From: an uncultured Lachnospiraceae bacterium
Lineage (GTDB): Bacteria > Bacillota > Clostridia > Lachnospirales > Anaerotignaceae
Length of the DNA stretch: 32,009 nucleotides
Direction of reading: 5' to 3'
Assembly (NCBI GenBank): GCA_944383855.1
Contig: CALWRB010000028.1
Span: 1-32,009 of the forward strand
Shown: piece after piece, positions 25,045-31,979 of the stretch
Layout: every line of letters starts with the position of its first letter
How positions within the stretch are numbered: the first letter of the stretch is position 1
Notes under the pieces: generated by a model
What the model was told of the DNA's origin: nothing
Seen by the model: only the letters and a program-made list of their open reading frames with translations
Databases searched by the model: none
Translations under genes and position numbers: made by a program

Positions 25045-26331
25045 TTATTTCAAGATAGCGGTATCTTCGATCAGCTTCATTGCTGCGCGTACCTTCATAT
25101 CGTTTTCCAACGCTTCTTTATCTTCATCCTGGAACATTTCCAGCATGGTCGCGCCGTCGATGCCATAGCTTTCGCCGTATTTGCAGATCTCAGCGTCCAG
25201 ATCTTCTTTGGAGATCTCAATCTGTTCTTCTTTTGCAATCTGCTCCAGCATCAGTCTTGCATCTACGCTCTTCATGGAAGTTGCTTTGAAGTTTTCTCTC
25301 ATCGCTTCTTCTGTGGTGCCCATGTACTGATAGTAAATATCCATAGACAGACCCTGACGCATGATATTTTCCTCAAACTCACGCATCATGCTGTTGATTT
25401 TGTTTTCATACATTACCTCAGGCACTTCCATCGTGCAGTTTGCAACGGCTGCGTCCAAAAGCTTGTCACCCTGCAGCTGTTTTGCGCGTTCTGCTTTGCT
25501 TTCTGCCAGTTTTGCCCGAATATCTGCTTTGTATTCATCTAAAGTGGAGAAATCGGAAACATCTTCCGCAAATGCATCGTTCAACTCAGGCAGTTCTTTT
25601 TCGGAAATTGCTTTTACTTCGATCTTGAAGATCGCTTCCTTGCCTGCCAGATTGGTAGCATGATACTCTGTCGGGAATGTTACGGTAATATCGAACGCAT
25701 CGCCTACATTATGACCTACGATCTGTTCTTCAAATCCTTCGATGAACATATGAGAACCCAGTTCCAAATCATGGTCATCGCTCTTGCCGCCGTCAAAAGC
25801 AACGCCGTCCTGGAAACCTTCATATGCGATCTTTACGATATCGCCCATCTTTGCGGGACGATCTGTCACATCAATGGTTCTTGCGTTCTTTTCCTGTGTC
25901 TTTTTGATCTCCGCCATAACTTCTTCATCAGTTACTTCTGCGTCGACTTTTTCTACTTCCAGACCTTTATACTGACCCAGTTTTACTTCGGGTTTTACAG
26001 TTACTTCGATCAGGAATTTTACACCCTTTGTTTTATCGATGTAATCCACGTCCAGTGTAGGTGTGGAAACCACTTCCAGACCCAGTTCTTTCACTGCAGC
26101 GGCATATTCATCAGGGAAAATAAAATTGATCGCATCTTCATAGAAGAAACCTTCCCCATACTGTGCTTCGATCAGCTTTCTGGGCACTTTGCCTTTACGG
26201 AAACCGGGGATAGAGATTTTGTCTTTATTTTTCTTATACGCATGGTCCATGCCTTTTTCCAAAACTTCTGCGCTGACTTCAAAAGAAAATTTTACCTGTG
26301 TTTTTTCTTGACTTAATACTGTTGCATTCAC
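25045..26331 (-). CDS. tig: trigger factor
   Basis: Trigger factor is the ribosome-bound chaperone and prolyl isomerase that first meets new chains. The 428-residue protein has the ribosome-docking signature PGFRKGKVPRKLIEAQYG (about 42-59), an FKBP-type PPIase domain around residues 155-240 (KIAYEGFQDGVAFDGG), and the long helical C-terminal chaperone domain. The start is GTG 26331, since AGGAGG (26346-26341) lies 9 nt upstream and an overlapping ATG is out of frame. It leads tig-clpP-clpX. Confidence 0.96.
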   Translation of the reverse strand: MNATVLSQEKTQVKFSFEVSAEVLEKGMDHAYKKNKDKISIPGFRKGKVPRKLIEAQYGEGFFYEDAINFIFPDEYAAAVKELGLEVVSTPTLDVDYIDKTKGVKFLIEVTVKPEVKLGQYKGLEVEKVDAEVTDEEVMAEIKKTQEKNARTIDVTDRPAKMGDIVKIAYEGFQDGVAFDGGKSDDHDLELGSHMFIEGFEEQIVGHNVGDAFDITVTFPTEYHATNLAGKEAIFKIEVKAISEKELPELNDAFAEDVSDFSTLDEYKADIRAKLAESKAERAKQLQGDKLLDAAVANCTMEVPEVMYENKINSMMREFEENIMRQGLSMDIYYQYMGTTEEAMRENFKATSMKSVDARLMLEQIAKEEQIEISKEDLDAEICKYGESYGIDGATMLEMFQDEDKEALENDMKVRAAMKLIEDTAILK

Positions 26332-26440
26332 TGCCGAGTTCCTCCTTCATCGTTTTACGCTGTCGCACGCATAACCACTGTGCCGCGTCTGTTTGCTTTC
26401 TTTGATGCATATCTGCAAAAAATCTGCACAATCAAAGGAT

Positions 26441-26446
26441 ATTATA
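26441..26446 (-). promoter_or_regulatory. -10 element for tig
   Basis: TATAAT with an extended TGT just before it; the -35 (TAGATT at 17-nt spacing) is weak. The leader of about 100 nt has TTTGAT/ATCAAA arms (26401-26436) that could form a hairpin. Confidence 0.45.
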
Positions 26447-26526
26447 ACACAGCCGTTTTCGAAAATCTACTGCGAATTCGAAAAAACCTTGCAAATTCCG
26501 TAAAAAACTGTGTTTTTTTCCTTTTT

Positions 26527-26814
26527 TCAGCTATAGATCAGTTCCGTTTCCCAAAAAATAAGTTCCGCTTCCGTACTGCTTTCCAAAAACTGCTGTACGC
26601 TTGCCAACACCGCTTCCGCATGCCTGCCCTCATTGCTGACACAGGCAATACCGATCGTCAGCGTCTGATGCACCTCCTGCGTATCCACCTCCGCTACCGC
26701 CACGCGGAATTTATGCTGTGTGCGTTCGATCAGGCTTTTCGCCGTCATGCGCTTTTCCTTCAGGGAATGCGCCCATTCCAGACGAAATACCGCCTGCGCC
26801 GTTCCGACTACCAT
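26527..26814 (-). CDS. DUF503 domain protein (YlxP-like)
   Basis: The 95-residue protein matches DUF503/YlxP: LEWAHSLKEKRMTAKSLIER near residues 13-32, FRVAVAEVD, IGIACVSNEGRHAEAVL, then a short tail. YlxP lies in the nusA-infB-rbfA operon of Bacillus, and is linked to ribosome maturation; here it stands alone. ATG 26814 has AGGAGG upstream; longer frames run into the tRNA and are not real. Only about 30 nt separate it from the tRNA-Gly terminator, so its promoter is not obvious. Confidence 0.85.
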   Translation of the reverse strand: MVVGTAQAVFRLEWAHSLKEKRMTAKSLIERTQHKFRVAVAEVDTQEVHQTLTIGIACVSNEGRHAEAVLASVQQFLESSTEAELIFWETELIYS

Positions 26815-26843
26815 TCTCCGTGCCTCCTTTGATCGGGATAGAT

Positions 26844-26875
26844 AAAAAAAACGGTCTTGAGCATTCTCAAAACCG
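26844..26875 (-). terminator. terminator after the first tRNA-Gly
   Basis: CGGTTTTGAG (26875-26866) pairs with CTCAAGACCG (26861-26852) with one G-U, followed by eight T on the minus strand. Confidence 0.85.
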
Positions 26876-26887
26876 ATTTTTCCCAAA

Positions 26888-26959
26888 AGCGCGAAACGAG
26901 ATTCGAACTCGCGACCCTCGCCTTGGCAAGGCGATGCTCTACCACTGAGCCATTCGCGC
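26888..26959 (-). tRNA. tRNA-Gly (GCC), copy 1
   Basis: The 72-nt gene folds as a standard cloverleaf: acceptor GCGCGAA with TTCGCGC, anticodon loop TTGCCAA (GCC) on a TCGCC/GGCGA stem, and T loop TTCGAAT. The 3' CCA is not encoded. It has its own near-consensus promoter and terminator. Identical to copy 2 at 29591-29662. Confidence 0.97.
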
Positions 26960-26982
26960 ATATATTATATATTGTAGAAAAC

Positions 26983-27011
26983 AGTATATCAAAGGCTCTC
27001 TCTTTTGTCAA
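26983..27011 (-). promoter_or_regulatory. promoter of tRNA-Gly copy 1
   Basis: TTGACA (27011-27006), 17 nt, then TATACT (26988-26983) with extended TGA. Confidence 0.85.
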
Positions 27012-27124
27012 TAGCCATTATCAAAAAAACATCTGTCCGCATTCGCTTCTTCTTTGCGACAAAGCAAACCGTACTTCGGCGGGCATTTTTTTCCTATCCC
27101 CACACCAGCGCTTTTTTACACCAC

Positions 27125-27157
27125 AAAAAACAGGCGCCGATTCGCTCGGCGCCTGTT
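27125..27157 (-). terminator. terminator after the methionine gamma-lyase gene
   Basis: AACAGGCGCCGA (27129-27140) and TCGGCGCCTGTT (27146-27157) are perfect 12-bp arms; T run on the minus strand. The DNA between this and the tRNA promoter (27012-27124) shows no further feature. Confidence 0.9.
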
Positions 27158-27203
27158 TCATCGGCAAGGCTATGCCAAACTGTTTTTTTCTTCTTTTGCA
27201 ATC

Positions 27204-28397
27204 TTAAATCTGCTCAAATGCCTGTTCCAAGTCTGCAATGATATCTTCCGCATTTTCCAGACCTGTGGACATACGCACCAGTCCGTCGGGGATACCCGCT
27301 TCTTTCAGTTCTTCTGCGGTATAAGTGGAATGCGTCATGGAAGCGGGGTGCTCTACCAATGTTTCCGCATCTCCCAAGCTGACCGCGATCGTGCAGAGCT
27401 TCAGGCTATTGCACAGTTTCATGCCGGCTTCTTTTCCGCCTGCCACTTCAAAGGAAAGCATACCGCCGAAATCGCGCATCTGTTTTTTTGCCACTTCGTG
27501 TCCGGGGTGACTTTCCAAACCGGGGTAATATACCTTCTCCACCTTCGGATTCGCCGCCAGATATGCCGCGATCTTTCTTGCGTTCTCACAATGGCGCTGC
27601 ACACGGATCTCCAACGTCTTTAAACCTCTTAAGATCAAAAATGCCTCAAACGGTCCGATCACGGAGCCTGTCATATCCTTGATGCCGAATTTTTTGACAG
27701 TATCGATAAATTCTTTCTTGCCTACCGCAAAGCCGGCAATGACATCTCCATGCCCGTTCAGATATTTCGTTGCGGAATGCACAACCACGTCCACACCCAA
27801 TGCCAAAGGATTTTGCAGATACGGTGTTGCAAATGTGTTGTCACAGATCACTTTGATCTCGGGGTTATACGCATGCACCACTTCGGAAACCGCAGCCAGA
27901 TCCGCGATCTTCAGATTCGGATTGGCAGGTGTTTCCAGATACACCGCTACGGTATTTTCTTGCAGCGCTTCCTTTACTTTTGCGGGGTCCGACGTATCCA
28001 CAAAGCTGACTTCCACACCGTAACGAGTCAGACCATGGCTGAGCAGCGCAAATGTGCAGCCGTACAGCGTACCGTCCGCAATGATGTGACTGCCGGCAGA
28101 CGCCACGCTCCACAAAACAGATGAGATCGCGCCCATGCCGGAACTCATCACCGCAGCTGCCTCTCCGCCTTCCAGCGCAGCCACCTTATCCTCTAAAACG
28201 GAAGCGGTGGGATTGCCCAATCTGGTATAGATATATCCGCCTTCCTCTCCTGCAAACCGTTTGCCGCCCTGCTCGCAGTTCTCAAAGAAAAACGTAGAGG
28301 TCTGATAGATCGGCATGCTCAAAGCGCCATATACGCTGTCTTTTACATTTCCTGCATGAATTGCCTTTGTTCCAAATCCAACCTGTTTGTTTTCCAT
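27204..28397 (-). CDS. megL: methionine gamma-lyase
   Basis: This PLP enzyme splits L-methionine to methanethiol, 2-oxobutyrate and ammonia. The 397-residue protein belongs to the Cys/Met metabolism family: Lys211 in SATKYLNGHGD binds PLP, Asp186 in CDNTFA pairs with the pyridine nitrogen, and Tyr57/Arg59 lie in YTRLGNPT. Cys114 in LYGCTFALL and the SLGDAETLVEHPASMTHSTY segment are hallmarks of methionine gamma-lyase rather than cystathionine gamma-synthase or lyase. ATG 28397 has AAGGAG. A LysR gene lies directly upstream, with a matching operator near the promoter. Other sulfur amino-acid lyase activity cannot be excluded. Confidence 0.88.
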   Translation of the reverse strand: MENKQVGFGTKAIHAGNVKDSVYGALSMPIYQTSTFFFENCEQGGKRFAGEEGGYIYTRLGNPTASVLEDKVAALEGGEAAAVMSSGMGAISSVLWSVASAGSHIIADGTLYGCTFALLSHGLTRYGVEVSFVDTSDPAKVKEALQENTVAVYLETPANPNLKIADLAAVSEVVHAYNPEIKVICDNTFATPYLQNPLALGVDVVVHSATKYLNGHGDVIAGFAVGKKEFIDTVKKFGIKDMTGSVIGPFEAFLILRGLKTLEIRVQRHCENARKIAAYLAANPKVEKVYYPGLESHPGHEVAKKQMRDFGGMLSFEVAGGKEAGMKLCNSLKLCTIAVSLGDAETLVEHPASMTHSTYTAEELKEAGIPDGLVRMSTGLENAEDIIADLEQAFEQI

Positions 28398-28456
28398 AAC
28401 GATCCGCTCCTTTTTTCCCCATATCGATTGTCCGCTTTCATTATGCTTCTAATGTT

Positions 28457-28462
28457 ATTATA
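28457..28462 (-). promoter_or_regulatory. -10 element of the methionine gamma-lyase promoter
   Basis: A perfect TATAAT lies about 60 nt before the gene, but no recognisable -35 stands at 16-18 nt, as expected for an activator-dependent promoter. Confidence 0.55.
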
Positions 28463-28507
28463 CCCGTTTGCAGGCATTTAGCGTTAATAGGGAAATTCTA
28501 TATCCTG

Positions 28508-28526
28508 TTATCATACACAGTGATAA
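28508..28526. promoter_or_regulatory. LysR-type operator upstream of the methionine gamma-lyase gene
   Basis: TTATCA-N7-TGATAA is a perfect 6-bp inverted repeat that contains the T-N11-A core of LysR recognition sites. Its centre is about 67 bp upstream of the predicted transcription start. Confidence 0.6.
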
Positions 28527-28548
28527 GTATGCGCGGTTTCACTCATTT

Positions 28549-29475
28549 TCATGAAATACTTTCTTCCTGGAGAACTTTTTTCAACTGTCGGATAAATTCT
28601 TCCGTTTTTTCATGTAAACTTCTTTCTTTGCTGCAGATCCAACCGATACGCATAGGCGGCACTTCATCGGCAAGCGGCACTGCCTTGATCCGTTCATCGT
28701 AATACCCCTTCGGCAATATCCCGCTGCCGATCGAAACGCCTTGGGAATGTGCGACGATATTGTAAAACGACGCACGGTCATTGATATAAATCATTTTTGC
28801 AAACGGCATTCTGTCAAATATCACAGACTCCTCCGAAAAATGAATGGAATCCGTCTTTTTTCTGGCAAAAACCACATACGGATACTCGGTCAGTTCCTCC
28901 AATCGCAGACTTTCCTTTTGTGCCAACGGGTGATCTTTACTCAAGAACACGCGCGAAGGTAATTCCATGATCTCCCGAAAGCATAGACGATGGTGCTCCA
29001 AAACACGATGCACGAATCGTTCCGTTTGATCGGAAAGAAAAATAATTCCGATCTCACTTTCCCCCGCCGCAACGTCACGGATCACTCGGTCCATATCCGT
29101 TTCCTTAAACCCAAGCTCCATTCGGGGCGCCTGTGCACTTTCCAAAAACCGCACAAAGGCTTCCGCGCAAAAAGGATAGCGTTGGGAAGAAACAGAAAAA
29201 CGCAGGGTATCGCGGTCATTCTTTTCCGTATAAAACCGTTTGATTTTCTGCTGTTGCTCCAATATCGGGCGAATCTGCGACAAAAAATCCGCACCGTCAT
29301 CTGTCAGCTGCACACCACGGTTGTTTCTGGCAAAAATCTGGATCCCCATTTCCTCCTCCAGTTCCCGAATGGCACTGCTCAGTCCCGACTGCGATACGAA
29401 CAGCGTCTGTGCCGCTTTATTGATGGAGCCGCATTTCCAGATCTCCATCACATACTCCAGCTGTAATAACGTCAT
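28549..29475 (-). CDS. LysR family transcriptional regulator
   Basis: The 308-residue protein has an N-terminal winged helix-turn-helix (about 15-60: SINKAAQTLFVSQSGLSSAI) and a periplasmic-binding-like effector domain from about residue 90 (DTLRFSVSSQRYPFCAEAF). It resembles CysB/CbL-like and other sulfur or amino-acid LTTRs only in general layout. ATG 29475 has AGAGGTG. It is transcribed in the same direction as the methionine gamma-lyase gene, whose operator lies 23 nt after the LysR stop. It is the likely regulator; the inducer is unknown. Confidence 0.9.
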   Translation of the reverse strand: MTLLQLEYVMEIWKCGSINKAAQTLFVSQSGLSSAIRELEEEMGIQIFARNNRGVQLTDDGADFLSQIRPILEQQQKIKRFYTEKNDRDTLRFSVSSQRYPFCAEAFVRFLESAQAPRMELGFKETDMDRVIRDVAAGESEIGIIFLSDQTERFVHRVLEHHRLCFREIMELPSRVFLSKDHPLAQKESLRLEELTEYPYVVFARKKTDSIHFSEESVIFDRMPFAKMIYINDRASFYNIVAHSQGVSIGSGILPKGYYDERIKAVPLADEVPPMRIGWICSKERSLHEKTEEFIRQLKKVLQEESIS

Positions 29476-29548
29476 CGGATCACCTCTTTCTATGGCGTTT
29501 TATCGTTTTATCTGTTGCAGTCGTTTTTTGCTATATAAAGCAGAAAAC

Positions 29549-29584
29549 AAAAAAAAGAGCATACGGTAACAACCGCTGCTCTTT
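29549..29584 (-). terminator. terminator after tRNA-Phe/tRNA-Gly copy 2
   Basis: AAAGAGCA (29554-29561) and TGCTCTTT (29577-29584) with inner CGGT/ACCG, and eight T on the minus strand. Confidence 0.85.
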
Positions 29585-29590
29585 ATCAAA

Positions 29591-29662
29591 AGCGCGAAAC
29601 GAGATTCGAACTCGCGACCCTCGCCTTGGCAAGGCGATGCTCTACCACTGAGCCATTCGCGC
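29591..29662 (-). tRNA. tRNA-Gly (GCC), copy 2
   Basis: Identical in sequence to copy 1 (26888-26959), with the same GCC anticodon and no encoded CCA. It follows tRNA-Phe with a single nucleotide between, and ends at its own terminator. Confidence 0.97.
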
Positions 29663-29663
29663 A

Positions 29664-29739
<76 letters not shown>

Positions 29740-29745
29740 ATCTTC

Positions 29746-29766
29746 GGCAGCCGTTTTTCGACTGCC
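29746..29766 (-). other. hairpin in the tRNA-Phe leader
   Basis: GGCAGCCG (29746-29753) and CGACTGCC (29759-29766) pair with one G-U on the minus strand, around a 5-nt loop, just before the tRNA. Confidence 0.4.
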
Positions 29767-29771
29767 TATTT

Positions 29772-29800
29772 ATAATATCAAATGGATTTTAGTTTGTCAA
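29772..29800 (-). promoter_or_regulatory. promoter of tRNA-Phe/tRNA-Gly
   Basis: TTGACA (29800-29795), 17 nt, then TATTAT (29777-29772) with extended TGA. Confidence 0.85.
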
Positions 29801-29834
29801 CACTTTTTTTCGTGCATTTTATTTTTCTTTTCCC

Positions 29835-30428
29835 TCAGTCCGGAAATATATTCCCCTGTGCGTCTTTTCCCCAGCGATACAGCACTTCGCCTGCAGCATT
29901 TCTGCCTTCCACATAATCCGCATAACCGATATAACTGTCTTCCGTCCGCGATTTCACATCTTCCGTCATAAAAAATCCGTACGAATCGGTCTGAACCGTA
30001 ACCTCGTCCACGATCACATCGTTCTGATCGCGGATCAAGCAGTAAACTTCCGTTATCTCAGGGTCTTGGCTCAATCCCAATAAAATCCCTTCCGGATCGA
30101 TCATAATGGCAGTGACTGTATCATGACACTGGGTCCACCCGGGAATACTGCCGCTTTTCATCTTCCAAAGAAAGCCCATAGACCTTGTAACGGGGACCAT
30201 CGAAAGATTTTTTCCGTCTGCATCTTCTACCAGACCGATCATCATGATGCTTCCGTCCTGTCTTTCATACTCCCCGAGCACCACTTCGGAAGGGCCATAG
30301 CGCAGCCCCGCTTCGCAGGCATGCAGCACCCCTTCTTTTGTCAGATAGCGACCGCCGAACCAAAGATAGGTGCCAAAAAACAAAACCGCCATCAGCAGAT
30401 ACAAAACCACTTGCTTTCTTCGTTTCAT
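29835..30428 (-). CDS. hypothetical single-pass membrane protein, third gene of the PadR operon
   Basis: The 197-residue protein starts MKRRKQVVLYLLMAVLFFG: a basic start and one membrane helix (about 7-26), so most of it lies outside. The external part is acidic, with a conserved-looking GLVEDADGKNLSMVPV segment and no motif I know. ATG 30428 overlaps the previous stop by 4 bp (ATGA) and has AGGAGG, so the two are coupled. With the upstream gene it forms a PadR-controlled pair of membrane proteins. Function unknown. Confidence 0.75.
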   Translation of the reverse strand: MKRRKQVVLYLLMAVLFFGTYLWFGGRYLTKEGVLHACEAGLRYGPSEVVLGEYERQDGSIMMIGLVEDADGKNLSMVPVTRSMGFLWKMKSGSIPGWTQCHDTVTAIMIDPEGILLGLSQDPEITEVYCLIRDQNDVIVDEVTVQTDSYGFFMTEDVKSRTEDSYIGYADYVEGRNAAGEVLYRWGKDAQGNIFPD

Positions 30429-31153
30429 GGCGAAACCTCCTCTCTGGCAGACAGATCCACAGTAAACACTTCTCCTTCTTCTTGCCCATAACGGAAAATC
30501 AGCTGCTGCGCGTCTTCCGGGAAACCGTCCAGCCGCAGATCGCCTATACTGACGACACCGGCACTCAAACCGCCGCCTCCGGGATAGTCATTGCCGTTTT
30601 CATCAAACACCCTTCCGAAACCAGCCAGACTGTATGTCCATTTAATCGAACGGCTGAAAGGATTGCTCCAAACCGTGTAGTACACCACCATGGTTTCGTC
30701 CTCGTAATAAGTCACCTCTTGGATCGTGACATGATAATCGTAGTATTTCCAACCGTCATTGACCGGAATGGTATAAACCGCTTCGCTTCCCTGATATTCC
30801 CTGTCATTGAGAAGCACATCTCCGACAGAATATAGGACACCCAGCCCCATGTTTAAAACAAACGGTACATTGACCAGTATCGTCAAAATTAAAACCCATC
30901 TGGAGATCCGCCAGATCCACCCCAATAACGGCTTATGCTCTTTGTTCAGCTCTCTGCCCACTTCTTCGGCATCGCCCATATTCTCCAATACCAGAGCTTC
31001 TGCTTCTTCCTGCTCCATGCCTTCCGACAGATAATCCTCCAAACGGTCTTCCATGTGCCCTAACAGTTCGAAATAAATGTCATTGCGGTCATATTTGAAT
31101 TTCACAAAGGAAACGACTTTTTTCAGATAGTCTTCCCACTCAGGTACACGCAT
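30425..31153 (-). CDS. membrane protein with N-terminal HAAS/DUF1700-like domain
   Basis: The 242-residue protein has a cytoplasmic helical N-terminus (about 1-75: YLKKVVSFVKFKYDRNDI, then EEAEALVLENMGDAEEVGREL) like the HAAS/DUF1700 domain that often accompanies PadR regulators. One membrane helix (about 84-108) leads to an external, Tyr- and Gly-rich domain of about 130 residues. I chose ATG 31153 over a TTG at 31168; it overlaps the padR gene by 14 bp. This placement with PadR suggests that the N-terminal domain signals membrane or envelope state, but that is inference. Confidence 0.7.
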   Translation of the reverse strand: MRVPEWEDYLKKVVSFVKFKYDRNDIYFELLGHMEDRLEDYLSEGMEQEEAEALVLENMGDAEEVGRELNKEHKPLLGWIWRISRWVLILTILVNVPFVLNMGLGVLYSVGDVLLNDREYQGSEAVYTIPVNDGWKYYDYHVTIQEVTYYEDETMVVYYTVWSNPFSRSIKWTYSLAGFGRVFDENGNDYPGGGGLSAGVVSIGDLRLDGFPEDAQQLIFRYGQEEGEVFTVDLSAREEVSP

Positions 31154-31484
31154 GCCCCACACCCCCAATGACCTTATTGACAGAATAAGTAAACTCCGCC
31201 CATTTCTCCCTTTCCTCAGTCAACTGCTTTTTTCCGCTTGCGGTAATGCGATAATACTTCCGTTCCTTTCCGCTTTCCGTCTTTTCACGGTAGGACTGCA
31301 GCAAGCCCTGATTTTCCATACGATGCAGCACGGGATATAATGTGCCTTCCTTAAATTGGAACATGCTTTCACTGCGTTCTTCCAGTTCCTTGATGATCTC
31401 ATATCCGTAGCGATCCTTCTCCTGCAGCAAAGAAAGCAGCATCAATACGGTACTGCCGCCTAACAAACCCTTATCCACAGCCAT
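31140..31484 (-). CDS. PadR family transcriptional regulator
   Basis: The 114-residue protein is a short (subfamily 2-like) PadR winged-helix regulator: LLSLLQEKDRYGYEIIKELE (about 17-36), FQFKEGTLYPVLHRMENQGL (43-62) with the conserved Tyr-Pro, then YYRITASGKKQL. The ATG at 31484 has AGGAGG. Its promoter carries a large palindrome and a further half-site of the PadR type, so it very likely represses its own operon. PadR proteins often sense antibiotics or small molecules; the ligand is unknown here. Confidence 0.93.
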   Translation of the reverse strand: MAVDKGLLGGSTVLMLLSLLQEKDRYGYEIIKELEERSESMFQFKEGTLYPVLHRMENQGLLQSYREKTESGKERKYYRITASGKKQLTEEREKWAEFTYSVNKVIGGVGHACT

Positions 31485-31530
31485 TTTCTCTCCTCCTTTC
31501 CGTTTGAGATACCCTTTCCTGTTTCTTTCT

Positions 31531-31557
31531 ATGATACATAGATCATCTATGTATCAT
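31531..31557. promoter_or_regulatory. 27-bp palindromic PadR operator
   Basis: Arms ATGATACATAGA and TCTATGTATCAT are perfect inverted repeats around a 3-bp centre (TCA). It spans the predicted transcription start, 1 bp after the -10. A further half-site, ATCTATGTAT (31573-31582), lies in the -35/-10 spacer. It fits the ATGTAT-type sites of PadR regulators. Confidence 0.75.
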
Positions 31558-31558
31558 T

Positions 31559-31587
31559 ATTATACCTCGACCATCTATGTATGTCAA
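31559..31587 (-). promoter_or_regulatory. consensus promoter of the padR operon
   Basis: A perfect TTGACA (31587-31582), 17 nt, and TATAAT (31564-31559) on the minus strand, overlapped by the palindrome and half-site. Confidence 0.9.
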
Positions 31588-31589
31588 GA

Positions 31590-31730
31590 TACGGAAACTG
31601 CTTTCCGCAAAAACCATTTTGCCGCAAAAGCGGAATATGCTTCTTCTTTTTCTCCCCAATCGTATTCGTTATCGCTTTAAAATCAGCGTAAAAAAGTGTA
31701 AGTTATGCAATATATTTGCAAATTGCATAC
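31590..31730. other. hairpin-rich intergenic DNA
   Basis: No gene is visible. Inverted repeats include CGGAAA/TTTCCG (near 31592-31606), CCGC/GCGG (near 31621-31632) and ATGCAAT/ATTGCAT (near 31704-31728). No promoter or coding sign was seen. Confidence 0.4.
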
Positions 31731-31757
31731 AAAAAAAGACAGGTCCATTTGCCTGTC
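31731..31757 (-). terminator. intrinsic terminator on the minus strand
   Basis: GACAGG (31738-31743) and CCTGTC (31752-31757) with seven T on the minus strand. Shares CATTTGCCTGTCC with the tRNA terminator at 31945-31973. Confidence 0.7.
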
Positions 31758-31944
31758 CCTGTCCAATGTAAATTCAAAAAACAATACGAAGCCAACTGCT
31801 TTCTGTCTTTGTCGTGTTTGCAAACACTTTCATCAAAGAAAGCCGAAGTGCCGCTATTATCCCCAACGTATCGCAGGTCAAACATACAGAAAGCGCACCT
31901 GCTTACCTCACATCAAAACGATTCCGATAGCCGATCACAGAAAC
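31758..31944 (-). ncRNA. candidate structured small RNA between two terminators
   Basis: The interval has no convincing gene, but on the minus strand shows GCAGGT/ACCTGC (6 bp), a long-range GCTTTCTGT/ACAGAAAGC pair (9 bp), CTTTC/GAAAG, and the palindrome GTGTTTGCAAACAC. A 60-codon frame (31703-31885) lacks a ribosome binding site. No good promoter was found, so this is only a candidate. Confidence 0.25.
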
Positions 31945-31973
31945 AAAAAAAGGACAGGCACATTTGCCTGTCC
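31945..31973 (-). terminator. terminator after the tRNA at the right edge
   Basis: GGACAGGC (31952-31959) and GCCTGTCC (31966-31973), with seven T on the minus strand. Confidence 0.85.
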
Positions 31974-31979
31974 CAATAC

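Noticed and set aside
26815..26961. N-terminal extension of the DUF503 protein (about 49 residues)
   Set aside because: It is read from the tRNA-Gly gene and its terminator; AGGAGG supports the start at 26814.
31703..31885. A 60-codon minus-strand frame beginning MFDLRYVGDNSG
   Set aside because: No ribosome binding site, and it runs through the terminator at 31731-31757; no family resemblance.
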